A stretch of 64,000 nt of DNA from Flavobacteriales bacterium ALC-1 (lineage in GTDB: Bacteria; Bacteroidota; Bacteroidia; Flavobacteriales; Flavobacteriaceae), in assembly GCA_000171875.1 (NCBI GenBank), contig ABHI01000005.1, forward strand, positions 62,001 to 126,000. Reading direction: 5' to 3'. The notes beneath the pieces were generated by a model. The model saw only the letters and a list, made by a program, of their open reading frames with translations, was not told where the DNA came from and ran no database searches. The position numbers were made by a program, and so were the translations under genes. Positions 43,558-52,417 of the stretch are shown here, in pieces; the first letter of the stretch is position 1; every line of letters starts with the position of its first letter.

Positions 43558-44301
43558 TTATTGAATTACAATCTTTCTTTTTGACAATTCCAAGTTTAGA
43601 AATTCTAAAATCTCAATAGCATTTTCAGTATCTCCATGCACACAAAATGTTTCTGCTTTTATTGGCACTTCTACTCCATTAATAGTTTTTACTTTTTGTT
43701 GCTGAATCATAAGCAATGTATGATTCAAAATTTTATACTTATCTATCAATAATGCTGCATCATTCTTTCGTGACACTAAAGATAAGTCTTCATTATAATT
43801 TCTGTCCGCAAAAGCTTCATATACCACATCAATATGTTCCTCAATTGCTAATTGAGCAATAACTGAATTATAAGGAGCATATAATTTTAATGGCAAGGCC
43901 ATACTTTTTACAACTTCTATAACAACTAAAGCCGTTTTTTCATCTCTAGCCGCAAGGTTATATAATGCTCCATGTGGCTTAATATGGTGCAATTGCGAAT
44001 TCTCTTTAAGAAGTACTTTTTGCAAATCTCCTATTTGTTGTTTCAAGCTATTATATAAATCTGCAGCAGAGATTTTCATTTCTAACCTTCCGAAGTTAGC
44101 TTTGTCAGGAAAAGAGGGATGTGCACCAACTTTTACATGATGTGTGCTTGCTAGTCTTACAACCTCAGTCATTGTCGTTATATCACCAGCATGACCACCA
44201 CAAGCAATATTACACGATGATAGATATGGCATTAACTTAACTTCGTTATTAACCCCTTCACCTACATCTGCATTAATATCTATACGAACAATTTCATTCA
44301 T
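43558..44301 (-). CDS. pxpA: 5-oxoprolinase subunit A (LamB/YcsF)
   Basis: A 247-residue LamB/YcsF family protein: VRIDINADVGEGVNNEVKLMPYLSSCNIACGGHAGD at the N-terminus, VGAHPSFPDKANFGR and IKPHGALYN, and GVEVPIKAETFCVHGDT. It supplies the 5-oxoproline binding part of 5-oxoprolinase. It starts directly after the NRAMP-like gene stop and is the first of pxpABC. Confidence 0.93.
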   Translation of the reverse strand: MNEIVRIDINADVGEGVNNEVKLMPYLSSCNIACGGHAGDITTMTEVVRLASTHHVKVGAHPSFPDKANFGRLEMKISAADLYNSLKQQIGDLQKVLLKENSQLHHIKPHGALYNLAARDEKTALVVIEVVKSMALPLKLYAPYNSVIAQLAIEEHIDVVYEAFADRNYNEDLSLVSRKNDAALLIDKYKILNHTLLMIQQQKVKTINGVEVPIKAETFCVHGDTENAIEILEFLNLELSKRKIVIQ

Positions 44302-45525
44302 CTAAATCAATTTAAAGACGCTTAGAATTCCTTTAGCTCCCAAAAAGATAGTCACCAAGAGTATAGCAAAACCTAATACATTCTGAAGCTTAGAATTTTT
44401 ATAACTGCCTAATACAGCGGATTTATTCATCACCCAAAGCAAAAACCCAGCAATTATTGGTAATAATAAACCATTAGCAACTTGTGCAAATTTTATAATC
44501 TCAATGGATTTAAACCCTATACTCGAAAACACAACTCCTAATCCAAGAATAAATATCCAAACAGCTCTGAATTTATTAGATTTTAAATCAGCAGACCACC
44601 CCAAACAACCACTAGCGACAAAGGCTGCAGCTAATGGAGCCGTAATTGCACTTGTAATTCCGGCAGCAAATAAACCAATTGACAAGAAATACTTGGCATT
44701 GGCACCAAACAAAGGCTCTAAGCCTTTAGCTAAATCTGACGCATTTGAAATCTCTTGATCTGTAATTGCTGATGCAGAAATGATAATACACATAGACACT
44801 AAACCCCCTAAAACAACAGCTATGATGGTATCCTTTTTTGCAAAGCTTAAGTCACTTTTATTCTTCCATTTGGTTTTAGCTAAGGATGCGTGTAAAAATA
44901 AATTATAAGGTACTACAGTTGTCCCTATCAAGCCTATAATAGTTAAAATACTACCTTCTGGAGATTTAGGCAAAACTATATTTTCTAACACCTCTATAAG
45001 GTTTGGTTTAGTGATGATGGCTGTTGTTAGAAATGCTAAACTCATCAGTATAACCAGAAAGACTAATGCTCTTTCCAGCACTTTATAATTACCTATATAA
45101 AGCAATATAAAAGCGACAACACCAATACTTAAACTCATTACGTTAAGCTTTAAACTTCCTAATTCAATTAGCGGATTTCCAAAAAGGGTTTGCATACCTA
45201 ATGCTCCTCCACTAATGTTTCCTGCTTCGTAAGCAGCATTACCAATTACAATGGCACTTAAAATTAAAACAATAGCAAACCCTCTAAATATGGGGTTTTT
45301 AATCTCAGATCTTATGATTTCAGACAATCCTTTTTGAGATACAATACCCAAACGTGCTGCCATTTCTTGGAGTACAATGGTAGCTAGTATTGATAGCACC
45401 ATTGCCCATAATAAAGCATAACCAAAATTAACTCCTGCAATGGTACAAACTGTTACAGTTCCCGGTCCAATAAAAGCAGCAGCAACTAATGGTCCAGGAC
45501 CAATGTTTTTAAAAAAATTCTTCAT
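44302..45525 (-). CDS. NRAMP-like transporter lacking the metal-binding motifs
   Basis: A 407-residue multi-pass membrane protein of the NRAMP family with about 11 helices. The first helix reads G20-P-G-T23 where metal transporters have DPGN, and the sixth helix reads V205-P-Y-N208 where they have MPHN. GNAAYEAGNISGGALG is also family-typical. The canonical metal-coordinating residues are therefore missing. Its gene is in the pxp operon; a similar NRAMP-like gene accompanies the ycsF/kip genes in Bacillus subtilis. Transport of 5-oxoproline or another organic or metal substrate is inference. Confidence 0.85.
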   Translation of the reverse strand: MKNFFKNIGPGPLVAAAFIGPGTVTVCTIAGVNFGYALLWAMVLSILATIVLQEMAARLGIVSQKGLSEIIRSEIKNPIFRGFAIVLILSAIVIGNAAYEAGNISGGALGMQTLFGNPLIELGSLKLNVMSLSIGVVAFILLYIGNYKVLERALVFLVILMSLAFLTTAIITKPNLIEVLENIVLPKSPEGSILTIIGLIGTTVVPYNLFLHASLAKTKWKNKSDLSFAKKDTIIAVVLGGLVSMCIIISASAITDQEISNASDLAKGLEPLFGANAKYFLSIGLFAAGITSAITAPLAAAFVASGCLGWSADLKSNKFRAVWIFILGLGVVFSSIGFKSIEIIKFAQVANGLLLPIIAGFLLWVMNKSAVLGSYKNSKLQNVLGFAILLVTIFLGAKGILSVFKLI

Positions 45526-46631
45526 TAATTATCAATAGAATTTAACGCATAAATAGCAAAACTTCCTAACCAATGCCCCCCTTCATAGCTATCACCCACA
45601 ATGCTTGGCAAGGAATAATTGATATGTTGATTCGCTATGTTTTTAAGGTGTGTGTATTCAGGTAAATCCTTTGCTATGTAGTTAAGACTCCACGCTCTTG
45701 AAAAGTTGACACCATCGAGATGGACTAGTTTTCCGTCTGTTCTATCTGAAACTTTACCTGTTTCAATTTTGAAGGTTTTGTCTTTTAATTGTGGCATAAA
45801 ATCATTAACCCAAATATTAAAGGCTTCTTTAGATAAAACACGTCTCATCAAAGCTGCTTCTTCTAAACAAGGAGACAAAAAATCGAATCCACCAGGCTCC
45901 CATTCTATTGGACAATCCTTATCATTATTATAAAAATCTCTAGCTCGCTTTTCAATTAAAATGGCTAATTGCTCATTATCTATTGTAGAAGCATAGTCAT
46001 AAGCAAAGCTTAAACCAAATGCGGTATTTGGATGCTCACCTACTCTAATTGGGTAATTCAATTTTGGTAAAAACTCTAAATATTTATTAACGATTAAGTC
46101 GGTTAAAGGCTGAAGGTTAGTTTCTAATACTCTTGCAACTTCACTATCCCAAGTATGTAACTCTTCCGCTAGTTTTAATAACCAAGCCCAACCATAAGTA
46201 CGCTCAAAGGATTTGTTATGCTTTCCTTCAAAATACAAGAGTTCTTGCTCTATGTTTTCTTTTGATATATTCTGAAGTAATTTTTGTTCAATATCAGCTC
46301 TTCCCTTTATATCTGGAAATTGTTTTAACAAGCTCACCAAACTCCAATGTCCATGGACCGCAGAATGCCAATCGAAACAACCATAAAACGCAGGATGCAA
46401 CGCTTTAGGTGACAGCAAATCTGAAGGACCACCAATGGTTTGATTGAGTTTGTTTGGATATTCCGTATTCATGCAATGCAATGGCAATTGAGCCAATTTA
46501 TTAGCTTCATCTAGATTTAAAACAGGAATATCAACTGTTTTAACATCTATACTACGCTCTTTTGTTTCAATTTTAGTTTGATTACAACTCATCATTAAAA
46601 GAGCGAATAGTAATACGTAATAACTTTTCAT
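45525..46631 (-). CDS. DUF2891 family lipoprotein
   Basis: A 368-residue protein. A lipoprotein signal ends at C16 (LLMMSC). The body matches DUF2891: HPAFYGCFDWHSAVHGHWSLVSLLKQFP, FERTYGWAWLLKLAEELHTW, WEPGGFDFLSPCLEEAALMRRV and DRTDGKLVHLDGVNFSRAWSLNYIA. It folds as an alpha/alpha-barrel-like helical protein in prediction by pattern only. The stop overlaps the NRAMP start (TAATG), so it heads the pxp operon. A role in pyroglutamyl-peptide or 5-oxoproline uptake is inference. Confidence 0.85.
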   Translation of the reverse strand: MKSYYVLLFALLMMSCNQTKIETKERSIDVKTVDIPVLNLDEANKLAQLPLHCMNTEYPNKLNQTIGGPSDLLSPKALHPAFYGCFDWHSAVHGHWSLVSLLKQFPDIKGRADIEQKLLQNISKENIEQELLYFEGKHNKSFERTYGWAWLLKLAEELHTWDSEVARVLETNLQPLTDLIVNKYLEFLPKLNYPIRVGEHPNTAFGLSFAYDYASTIDNEQLAILIEKRARDFYNNDKDCPIEWEPGGFDFLSPCLEEAALMRRVLSKEAFNIWVNDFMPQLKDKTFKIETGKVSDRTDGKLVHLDGVNFSRAWSLNYIAKDLPEYTHLKNIANQHINYSLPSIVGDSYEGGHWLGSFAIYALNSIDN

Positions 46632-46656
46632 TTTGATTTATCTTTTTCGTGTTTCT

Positions 46657-46664
46657 CAAAAATA
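46657..46664 (-). promoter_or_regulatory. Bacteroidota -7 promoter box (TATTTTTG) for the pxp operon
   Basis: On the minus strand TATTTTTG lies at 46664-46657, 25 bases before the DUF2891 start codon. It fits TAnnTTTG and would drive the whole DUF2891 - NRAMP - pxpABC unit. Confidence 0.5.
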
Positions 46665-46778
46665 CAATAATTACATTTTAATTTTTTCACCACACATCAC
46701 TTCAAATTTCCTCAATATTATTTATCTTTCAAATAAATTTTAATTTCTATTCCAATCATTTTTTTTATAAACACCTAA

Positions 46779-48947
46779 ATGACAGAGAAAAAACGTCAAA
46801 AAAAGTGGCTCAATACACTAAAATTTTTAGCAGCATACCTTGTCGCAGCATGGACCTTTTTACAATTTATAGATTGGATTTTAAACCGCTATAATGTTTC
46901 ACCACATTGGGTAGATATTTTATTATGGTTCTTTATAGGAATTACACCGTCACTCTTGATTTACTTTTATCATCAAGAACGCTTAAGCAAGCGTATATTA
47001 AAACTTAGAGAAAAAATAATCATTCCTCTTAATGTTATTCTCCTTGCCATTGCATTGTACTTTGGTTTTGGAAACAGCGACCTAGGAGCTACAACTAAAG
47101 AAATTCAATATACTGACGAACAAGGTCAGGCAAAAAGAGAAATTATTACAAAAGAAGAATTTAGAATTGGTGTACCCATTTATGGTTTTAAAAATTTAGA
47201 TGAAGAAAAATCTTTAGATTGGTTACGCTATGGTATAGGGCGATTATTAGAAGAAGATTTAAGTCAGAACAAGAGCTTAAGTCCAGACTTTGGTTTTTAC
47301 ACGGACACATCAACTAAAATTGAAGAATCTTCTCTTTTTAATGATTTTTACATAGATGGTGATTATAAAAAGGATGGTGACCTATATACTATAAAAGCAT
47401 ATAAACGAAAATCTACCAATGGAAAAATACTCAAAGAACAAGTATTTACTGGTAAAGATATATTACCATTAATAGATGAAATAACAGTATTTATTACAGA
47501 AAATTCTGGATTTATTGAAACGAGGCAATTACGTTACTTAGATTACCCTATCAATGAGTTTATGAGTAGTTCATTAGAAGCCATTAAAGAATATTTAAAT
47601 GGTAATTATAGTAAAGCTATAGCCATAGATAAGAATTTTGCCCTGGCTTATTTAGAATATGCTAAACGATCTCTACGGGTAAGTAGAGGCAAATTAGAAG
47701 TGCAAGATCTGGCTGACAAAGCATTTGATAATAGAAATAGATTACCACTTCAAAAACAGTTAGAAGTGCATATTCAACGTAGCTTAGCCTATGAAAATTT
47801 TGATGATGCTACTGAACAGGTGAAGCTTCAATTAGAAGTAGATCCTCATAATTCTTTCTATAATCAAGTTTTATTCAGTATTTATGGAGAAACCAAGCAA
47901 ACCGACAAATTCTTTGAATCCTCTGGAAAATTATTTGACATGGATCAAAATCCAGATACAGGAACAAATCTTGCTATTGCTTCGATGGTAAGTGGTAATG
48001 ATGAGATGCTAATTAATGAAATTGAAAAATACGAAATCATAAGTCCTAATCTAAAGGTTTTTAAAATACAACCTTTATTATTTAGAAATGAAATTACTAA
48101 AGCTGATGCATTATTAGAAGATATAAAAACACTTTACCCTAATTATAAAAACCGCGCTCAAGTTTATGATTCTGCTGTACAATATTTGAAAAAGAATGAT
48201 TATAACATTTCAAAGTTTAAAAAGTTTGAAGGCATATATCGCTCTAGCTTTAATGAGCAAACCAGCACCTATTGGGTTGAAAACAATAGACTAATACATT
48301 ATGTGAAAAACCAAAGAATGCGCGCCCTTCTTCCAGCTGGGGAGAATAGTGTCGTCTCTGGTTTTTTAAATAATGAAACTTACAAACATAATTTAGTAGT
48401 AGATAGCACTTATAAAGTTATTGGAATCAATTTTCAAGAATTTAATTATCGAAACACTAATTCATATTGGTATTGGAAAGAAGATGAATCTATACAAAAA
48501 GCCCATGAGGCCTTTGACAATGGGGATATCGAGTCTGCAAAAAAATTATATAACGTCGCTCTTGAAAACAACCCAAAGCATGCATATTTATCTAATACTT
48601 TGGCATATATAAATTATATAACAAATACATCAAAAGACAATATAAACCAACAAAATAAAAGCTTCTCTGGCGATTATGGTCCGAGGAAATTTTGGGTTGA
48701 AGAGGATAAATTTTATTACAAACGTAAAGATAATAATACTGAATTGGCAAAGGTAGAATTGTTACCTATCTCAGAAAATCGTTATATGGATTTAACTCGA
48801 CTAGGGACCATAATGGAATTTGTAGAAGATTCGCCTGGAAAACTCGCTTCAAAAGCTTATAGCTATATCATTGGTAATGAATTACGTTTTGAATGGGAGT
48901 TTGTAGATAATGATAATGTGAAAAATTATTTTTTAATAGACGACTAG
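46779..48947 (+). CDS. Membrane protein with TPR repeats, function unknown
   Basis: A 722-residue protein. Three hydrophobic segments (about 14-31, 44-62 and 81-97) are followed by a large extracytoplasmic or cytoplasmic part. FRIGVPIYGFKNLDEEKSLDWLRYGIGRLLEEDLSQ resembles a TolB/FlgO-like N-terminal domain. TPR-like helices follow (AIKEYLNGNYSKAIAIDKNFALAYLEYAKRSLRVSRG; AFDNGDIESAKKLYNVALENNPKHAYLSNTLAYI) and a beta-rich C-terminal segment. The layout resembles membrane-bound TolB-TPR proteins that in other families are fused to adenylate cyclases; no catalytic domain is visible here. Confidence 0.7.
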   Translation: MTEKKRQKKWLNTLKFLAAYLVAAWTFLQFIDWILNRYNVSPHWVDILLWFFIGITPSLLIYFYHQERLSKRILKLREKIIIPLNVILLAIALYFGFGNSDLGATTKEIQYTDEQGQAKREIITKEEFRIGVPIYGFKNLDEEKSLDWLRYGIGRLLEEDLSQNKSLSPDFGFYTDTSTKIEESSLFNDFYIDGDYKKDGDLYTIKAYKRKSTNGKILKEQVFTGKDILPLIDEITVFITENSGFIETRQLRYLDYPINEFMSSSLEAIKEYLNGNYSKAIAIDKNFALAYLEYAKRSLRVSRGKLEVQDLADKAFDNRNRLPLQKQLEVHIQRSLAYENFDDATEQVKLQLEVDPHNSFYNQVLFSIYGETKQTDKFFESSGKLFDMDQNPDTGTNLAIASMVSGNDEMLINEIEKYEIISPNLKVFKIQPLLFRNEITKADALLEDIKTLYPNYKNRAQVYDSAVQYLKKNDYNISKFKKFEGIYRSSFNEQTSTYWVENNRLIHYVKNQRMRALLPAGENSVVSGFLNNETYKHNLVVDSTYKVIGINFQEFNYRNTNSYWYWKEDESIQKAHEAFDNGDIESAKKLYNVALENNPKHAYLSNTLAYINYITNTSKDNINQQNKSFSGDYGPRKFWVEEDKFYYKRKDNNTELAKVELLPISENRYMDLTRLGTIMEFVEDSPGKLASKAYSYIIGNELRFEWEFVDNDNVKNYFLIDD

Positions 48948-49012
48948 TCAAAATAACCCTCTATATCTAAATTGTTGTCTTAAAAAGATTTATCATTCCA
49001 TTTTTTTTAATC

Positions 49013-50416
49013 CTATAATTTATATCGCAGCCCAAACAACACTCTAAATTGGTTGTTATTAAAAGTTTGATTGTTATTGTCTATTGGTTTTTCAAAGTAA
49101 TTATAGCTTGGTTCTAAAAACAGAATCATCTTTTTTGCCAACTTATAAGAAATACTCGAATTTAAAGTTGCTCCAAAAACTGTAGTATTAACACCAAGGT
49201 TCTCACCTATATGTTCATCATTCAGAAAAACGCTATTATCAGTTAAAAAATTAACGTTCCCGCCTACTCCAAGAGATACATCATATTTTTCACCTGCTAC
49301 TACTCTATACGACAACTCTATTGGCACTTGGATATAATCAAGCTGCTGTAGCAGAGTCCCTTCATTAATAATCTCATTATTAGTAGAAAAGTCATTAATA
49401 GCTTCTTGTGATGCAAGAAATAATATATCTTGATTACTTATAATATTTTGAGAATTACCTGCACTAAGAGTAGTTGCTGAACTTATATACTTAACACCAT
49501 TCACCTCTTGACCCAGTATATTTTTACCTATTCCAGATTTTACAACAAGTTTATCTGAAATAGAATAACCCAATTTAAAAGCATACACAAAGTCGTTTTG
49601 TGATACTGTATTTACTGATGCATTTTGAATGGACGATTGAGGGCTGCTAGTATTAGTTAATCCTGCTAAAACTTCAACAGACCATTTTGAGTTTACTTCT
49701 TTATTAATGTTTGTGCTATCTCTATCATTCTCATTTTTAGTCATAAGCTCTTTATTTATATCTAACAGAGAAACATCTTTAACTTTAGAAATTGAATCAT
49801 TATATACAACCACTTTATCTTTTACATAATTAACTGTTTTATTCTTTTTCTGTAAAGCAGCCATGTCCTTGTTGTTGACTTTATCATTCTTTTCTTTTAC
49901 ACTATTTTGAGAATAGCTGTTATTATACTTAGACTTTTTCTCCTTTTCGTTTTTATTCTTTTTATTAATATTTTCAACAATAGCCTTATTCTTTTTGTTA
50001 TTCTGCAATATTTTATTTCTTTCCGATAGTTGTTTTTGACTAGCTACATTTTTTAAGAGTTCTTCAGTAATGTCTGATTCTTCAATTACTCCATCATTAT
50101 TGGAATCACTACTATTTGTTCCCTTAACTATTTTAGTGTTTTGTTTTTCTAATCCATTAATTGTATCACCCTCTGTAGATTTCTCTATGTCAGTTATTTC
50201 ATTAATAGGCTTACTATTAGAGACTGAAGAATCAGTAAGCATATAGCCAATTAGAACTAGTAAAACTGCAGCAGCAGAACCCCATAAAAAAAAGATTCTT
50301 TTTTTCTTTTTTTTAGGATGAAGCCTTGCTTCTATATTATCCCACAACTCTTTTGGAGGTTCCTTAGAAAACTCACCTAAATCACCATATATGTCTTCAA
50401 TTCTATCCTTCTTCAT
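49013..50416 (-). CDS. Transmembrane protein with anti-sigma-like N-terminus and outer-membrane beta-barrel C-terminus
   Basis: A 467-residue protein. Residues 1-40 are cytoplasmic and charged (KELWDNIEARLHPKKKKKR), and one helix covers about 41-60. A long Lys/Asn/Glu/Ser-rich linker fills about 61-235. The C-terminal 230 residues (KWSVEVLAGLTNTSSPQSS, VYAFKLGYSISDKLVVKSGIGKNIL, IQVPIELSYRVVAGEKYDVSLGVGGNVNFLTDN, SSISYKLAKKMILFLEPSYNYF, QFRVLFGLRYKL) look like an eight-stranded outer-membrane barrel. It overlaps the ECF sigma stop by 4 bases, so an anti-sigma role spanning both membranes is a strong possibility. Confidence 0.75.
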   Translation of the reverse strand: MKKDRIEDIYGDLGEFSKEPPKELWDNIEARLHPKKKKKRIFFLWGSAAAVLLVLIGYMLTDSSVSNSKPINEITDIEKSTEGDTINGLEKQNTKIVKGTNSSDSNNDGVIEESDITEELLKNVASQKQLSERNKILQNNKKNKAIVENINKKNKNEKEKKSKYNNSYSQNSVKEKNDKVNNKDMAALQKKNKTVNYVKDKVVVYNDSISKVKDVSLLDINKELMTKNENDRDSTNINKEVNSKWSVEVLAGLTNTSSPQSSIQNASVNTVSQNDFVYAFKLGYSISDKLVVKSGIGKNILGQEVNGVKYISSATTLSAGNSQNIISNQDILFLASQEAINDFSTNNEIINEGTLLQQLDYIQVPIELSYRVVAGEKYDVSLGVGGNVNFLTDNSVFLNDEHIGENLGVNTTVFGATLNSSISYKLAKKMILFLEPSYNYFEKPIDNNNQTFNNNQFRVLFGLRYKL

Positions 50417-50967
50417 GACACTTTTATGTTTAATTCCTCATTGATTTTTGTTCTTAATACACTTTTGGCTCTACTGAGTAACGATTTTGATGTTCCTACA
50501 GCTATTTTTAACTTATCTGCTATTGCTTTATGGCTGTAATCTTCAAAAACATATAGGTTAAATACCATTTTATAATTATCTGGCAGTTGTTGTATGTGTT
50601 TTAACAACTCATCTTGAGACAAAGCTAGATCAAGCCCATTCGTTTTATCCTCAATACTAGTATTAAGGTTAGAATCATCAATCGCAACATATAGTCGTCG
50701 CTGTTTTTTTCGTAATACTTCTAGTGCTTCATTTACGAAAATACGTTTAGCCCATCCTTCAAAACTTCCATTAAAATTGTATTGATTTATCTTTTGAAAC
50801 AGAATAATAAAGCCATCTTGAAAAACATCATCTGCTTCTACTTTATTCCTCATATACTTTAAACAAATACCATACAATACTGGAGAAAGCAACGTGTATA
50901 ATTCACGCTGCCCTTCCCTATCACTCTTAACACATTTTTGTATGAGTATCCGTAGTTTTTTATCCAA
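50413..50967 (-). CDS. ECF RNA polymerase sigma factor
   Basis: A 184-residue ECF sigma. Region 2: LLSPVLYGICLKYMRNKVEADDVFQDGFIILFQKI, then FEGWAKRIFVNEALEVLRKKQRR. Region 4: MVFNLYVFEDYSHKAIADKLKIAVGTSKSLLSRAKSVL. Its gene is first in a pair with the 49013 gene, whose product looks like its membrane antagonist. It may drive envelope genes. Confidence 0.92.
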   Translation of the reverse strand: MDKKLRILIQKCVKSDREGQRELYTLLSPVLYGICLKYMRNKVEADDVFQDGFIILFQKINQYNFNGSFEGWAKRIFVNEALEVLRKKQRRLYVAIDDSNLNTSIEDKTNGLDLALSQDELLKHIQQLPDNYKMVFNLYVFEDYSHKAIADKLKIAVGTSKSLLSRAKSVLRTKINEELNIKVS

Positions 50968-51076
50968 ACTGTTACTGTCTATATATGCATTGAAAATACT
51001 GTTTTTAATATTGACCTTAAAAGCTGTCTGTAATAATTAAATCCGCAAAGGGCATCTATTTTTGGATTATATCTCT

Positions 51077-52363
51077 TTAAAATTGAATTGTACTCATAAG
51101 CTCTAATTCAAAATCATCTGCATAATTATATTGATGTATTACGTTTTCTCCAACAGCAATTAAATGAGATTCTAAAGGAATAATATCTTTTAAATCTGAT
51201 TGATACGTATTTTCTAATACGATCTGACTTGGATTTTGAGCATCAAAAACATTAATACCATTATCATTACATACATAAAGCACCTGATTTCTTATTCCTA
51301 AACCATAAGGACTAGATAAAAAGTATGTAGAGTATTCTATAGGTGTACTAATATCTGTAATATCAATCACATTGATTTGATCTTCGATTGCTCCACAAGA
51401 ATTTTCCCCTCTTACAGTAATATATGCTGTATATCCTTCAACTACAACCGGATCACAACCTGTAGCGTGAGAAAATGATGATATATAAGTTGGATTGAAT
51501 GCATCCTCCAAACCAACTATATGCATACCGTTAGTCGCTCCTATAAACAAATTCTCTTTTAAAATATATGTAGTTTCAAGTTCCCCTCCAAACCAGCCTT
51601 CCATCCACGTCTCTGACGTTAAAGAAATGTCATTGTGATCAGTAATATCGAACGTATATAACATGTAATCATCTATAGTATATAATGCATTGTTAAAAAT
51701 TTGAAATTTAGCATAAGATCCACCAACACCTATATTATTACCTATAGTATTTGCCAAAGCATCAAATTCAAAAATTGATATAGAATTCCAATTATATATA
51801 TTAGAATTACTTTCTACTTCTACAATTGACATATTAACCGTTGTATAATTTGCTATAAATTCATCACCATTACTAGGGTATATATCTGACTGATAATAGG
51901 AAACATCATCAGGGAATGTTGCATAATACGACAGCATATCTTCTTCTACATTAAGAAGCTGTATATTAGACACATTACTTATATCAAACACCACTAAATC
52001 CATAAAATTATCAGCATATAGAATACCATTCTTTACGGAAATATCATTAACTCCTTCTAATTCTATAAATGCCAAATTTTGAGGATTTTCTGGACTTTGA
52101 TTATCAAATATATGTATACCAGAATGTTGTGCTATATAAAATAGTAAATCGTCATAGACATAAATTTTTCCATCAGAATTAGTTGATCGAGCTGAAGTGA
52201 TTTTAATTGAATTTCTGAATTCAGATTTAGATTTTATTACAGGAACAGTTACAGCTACTCTGTTTATAAGTCCGTTAAAATCATCATCACTTTTACAATT
52301 TGTTAGTTGCAAGCACATTATTACAACTATGGCTAAGGCAGAAATTTTGTTTTTCATAATCAT
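51077..52363 (-). CDS. LVIVD-repeat lipoprotein
   Basis: A 428-residue protein. The lipobox gives a lipidated C23 (LTNC) from the ATG at 52363; the in-frame ATG at 52357 gives the same signal two residues shorter. The body has LVIVD-type beta-propeller repeats (VYDDLLFYIAQHSGIHIFDNQSPENPQNLAFIELEGVNDISVKNGILYADN; LVVFDISNVSNIQLLN; INVIDITDISTPIEYSTYFL; VLYVCNDNGINVFDAQNPSQIV). Such proteins are surface or periplasmic and probably bind partners. Function unknown. Confidence 0.85.
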   Translation of the reverse strand: MIMKNKISALAIVVIMCLQLTNCKSDDDFNGLINRVAVTVPVIKSKSEFRNSIKITSARSTNSDGKIYVYDDLLFYIAQHSGIHIFDNQSPENPQNLAFIELEGVNDISVKNGILYADNFMDLVVFDISNVSNIQLLNVEEDMLSYYATFPDDVSYYQSDIYPSNGDEFIANYTTVNMSIVEVESNSNIYNWNSISIFEFDALANTIGNNIGVGGSYAKFQIFNNALYTIDDYMLYTFDITDHNDISLTSETWMEGWFGGELETTYILKENLFIGATNGMHIVGLEDAFNPTYISSFSHATGCDPVVVEGYTAYITVRGENSCGAIEDQINVIDITDISTPIEYSTYFLSSPYGLGIRNQVLYVCNDNGINVFDAQNPSQIVLENTYQSDLKDIIPLESHLIAVGENVIHQYNYADDFELELMSTIQF

Positions 52364-52417
52364 TGTTTATTAATAAGATGAAAAAAAAACAAAAGGTTGC
52401 AGTGATTGGCAAAAAAA

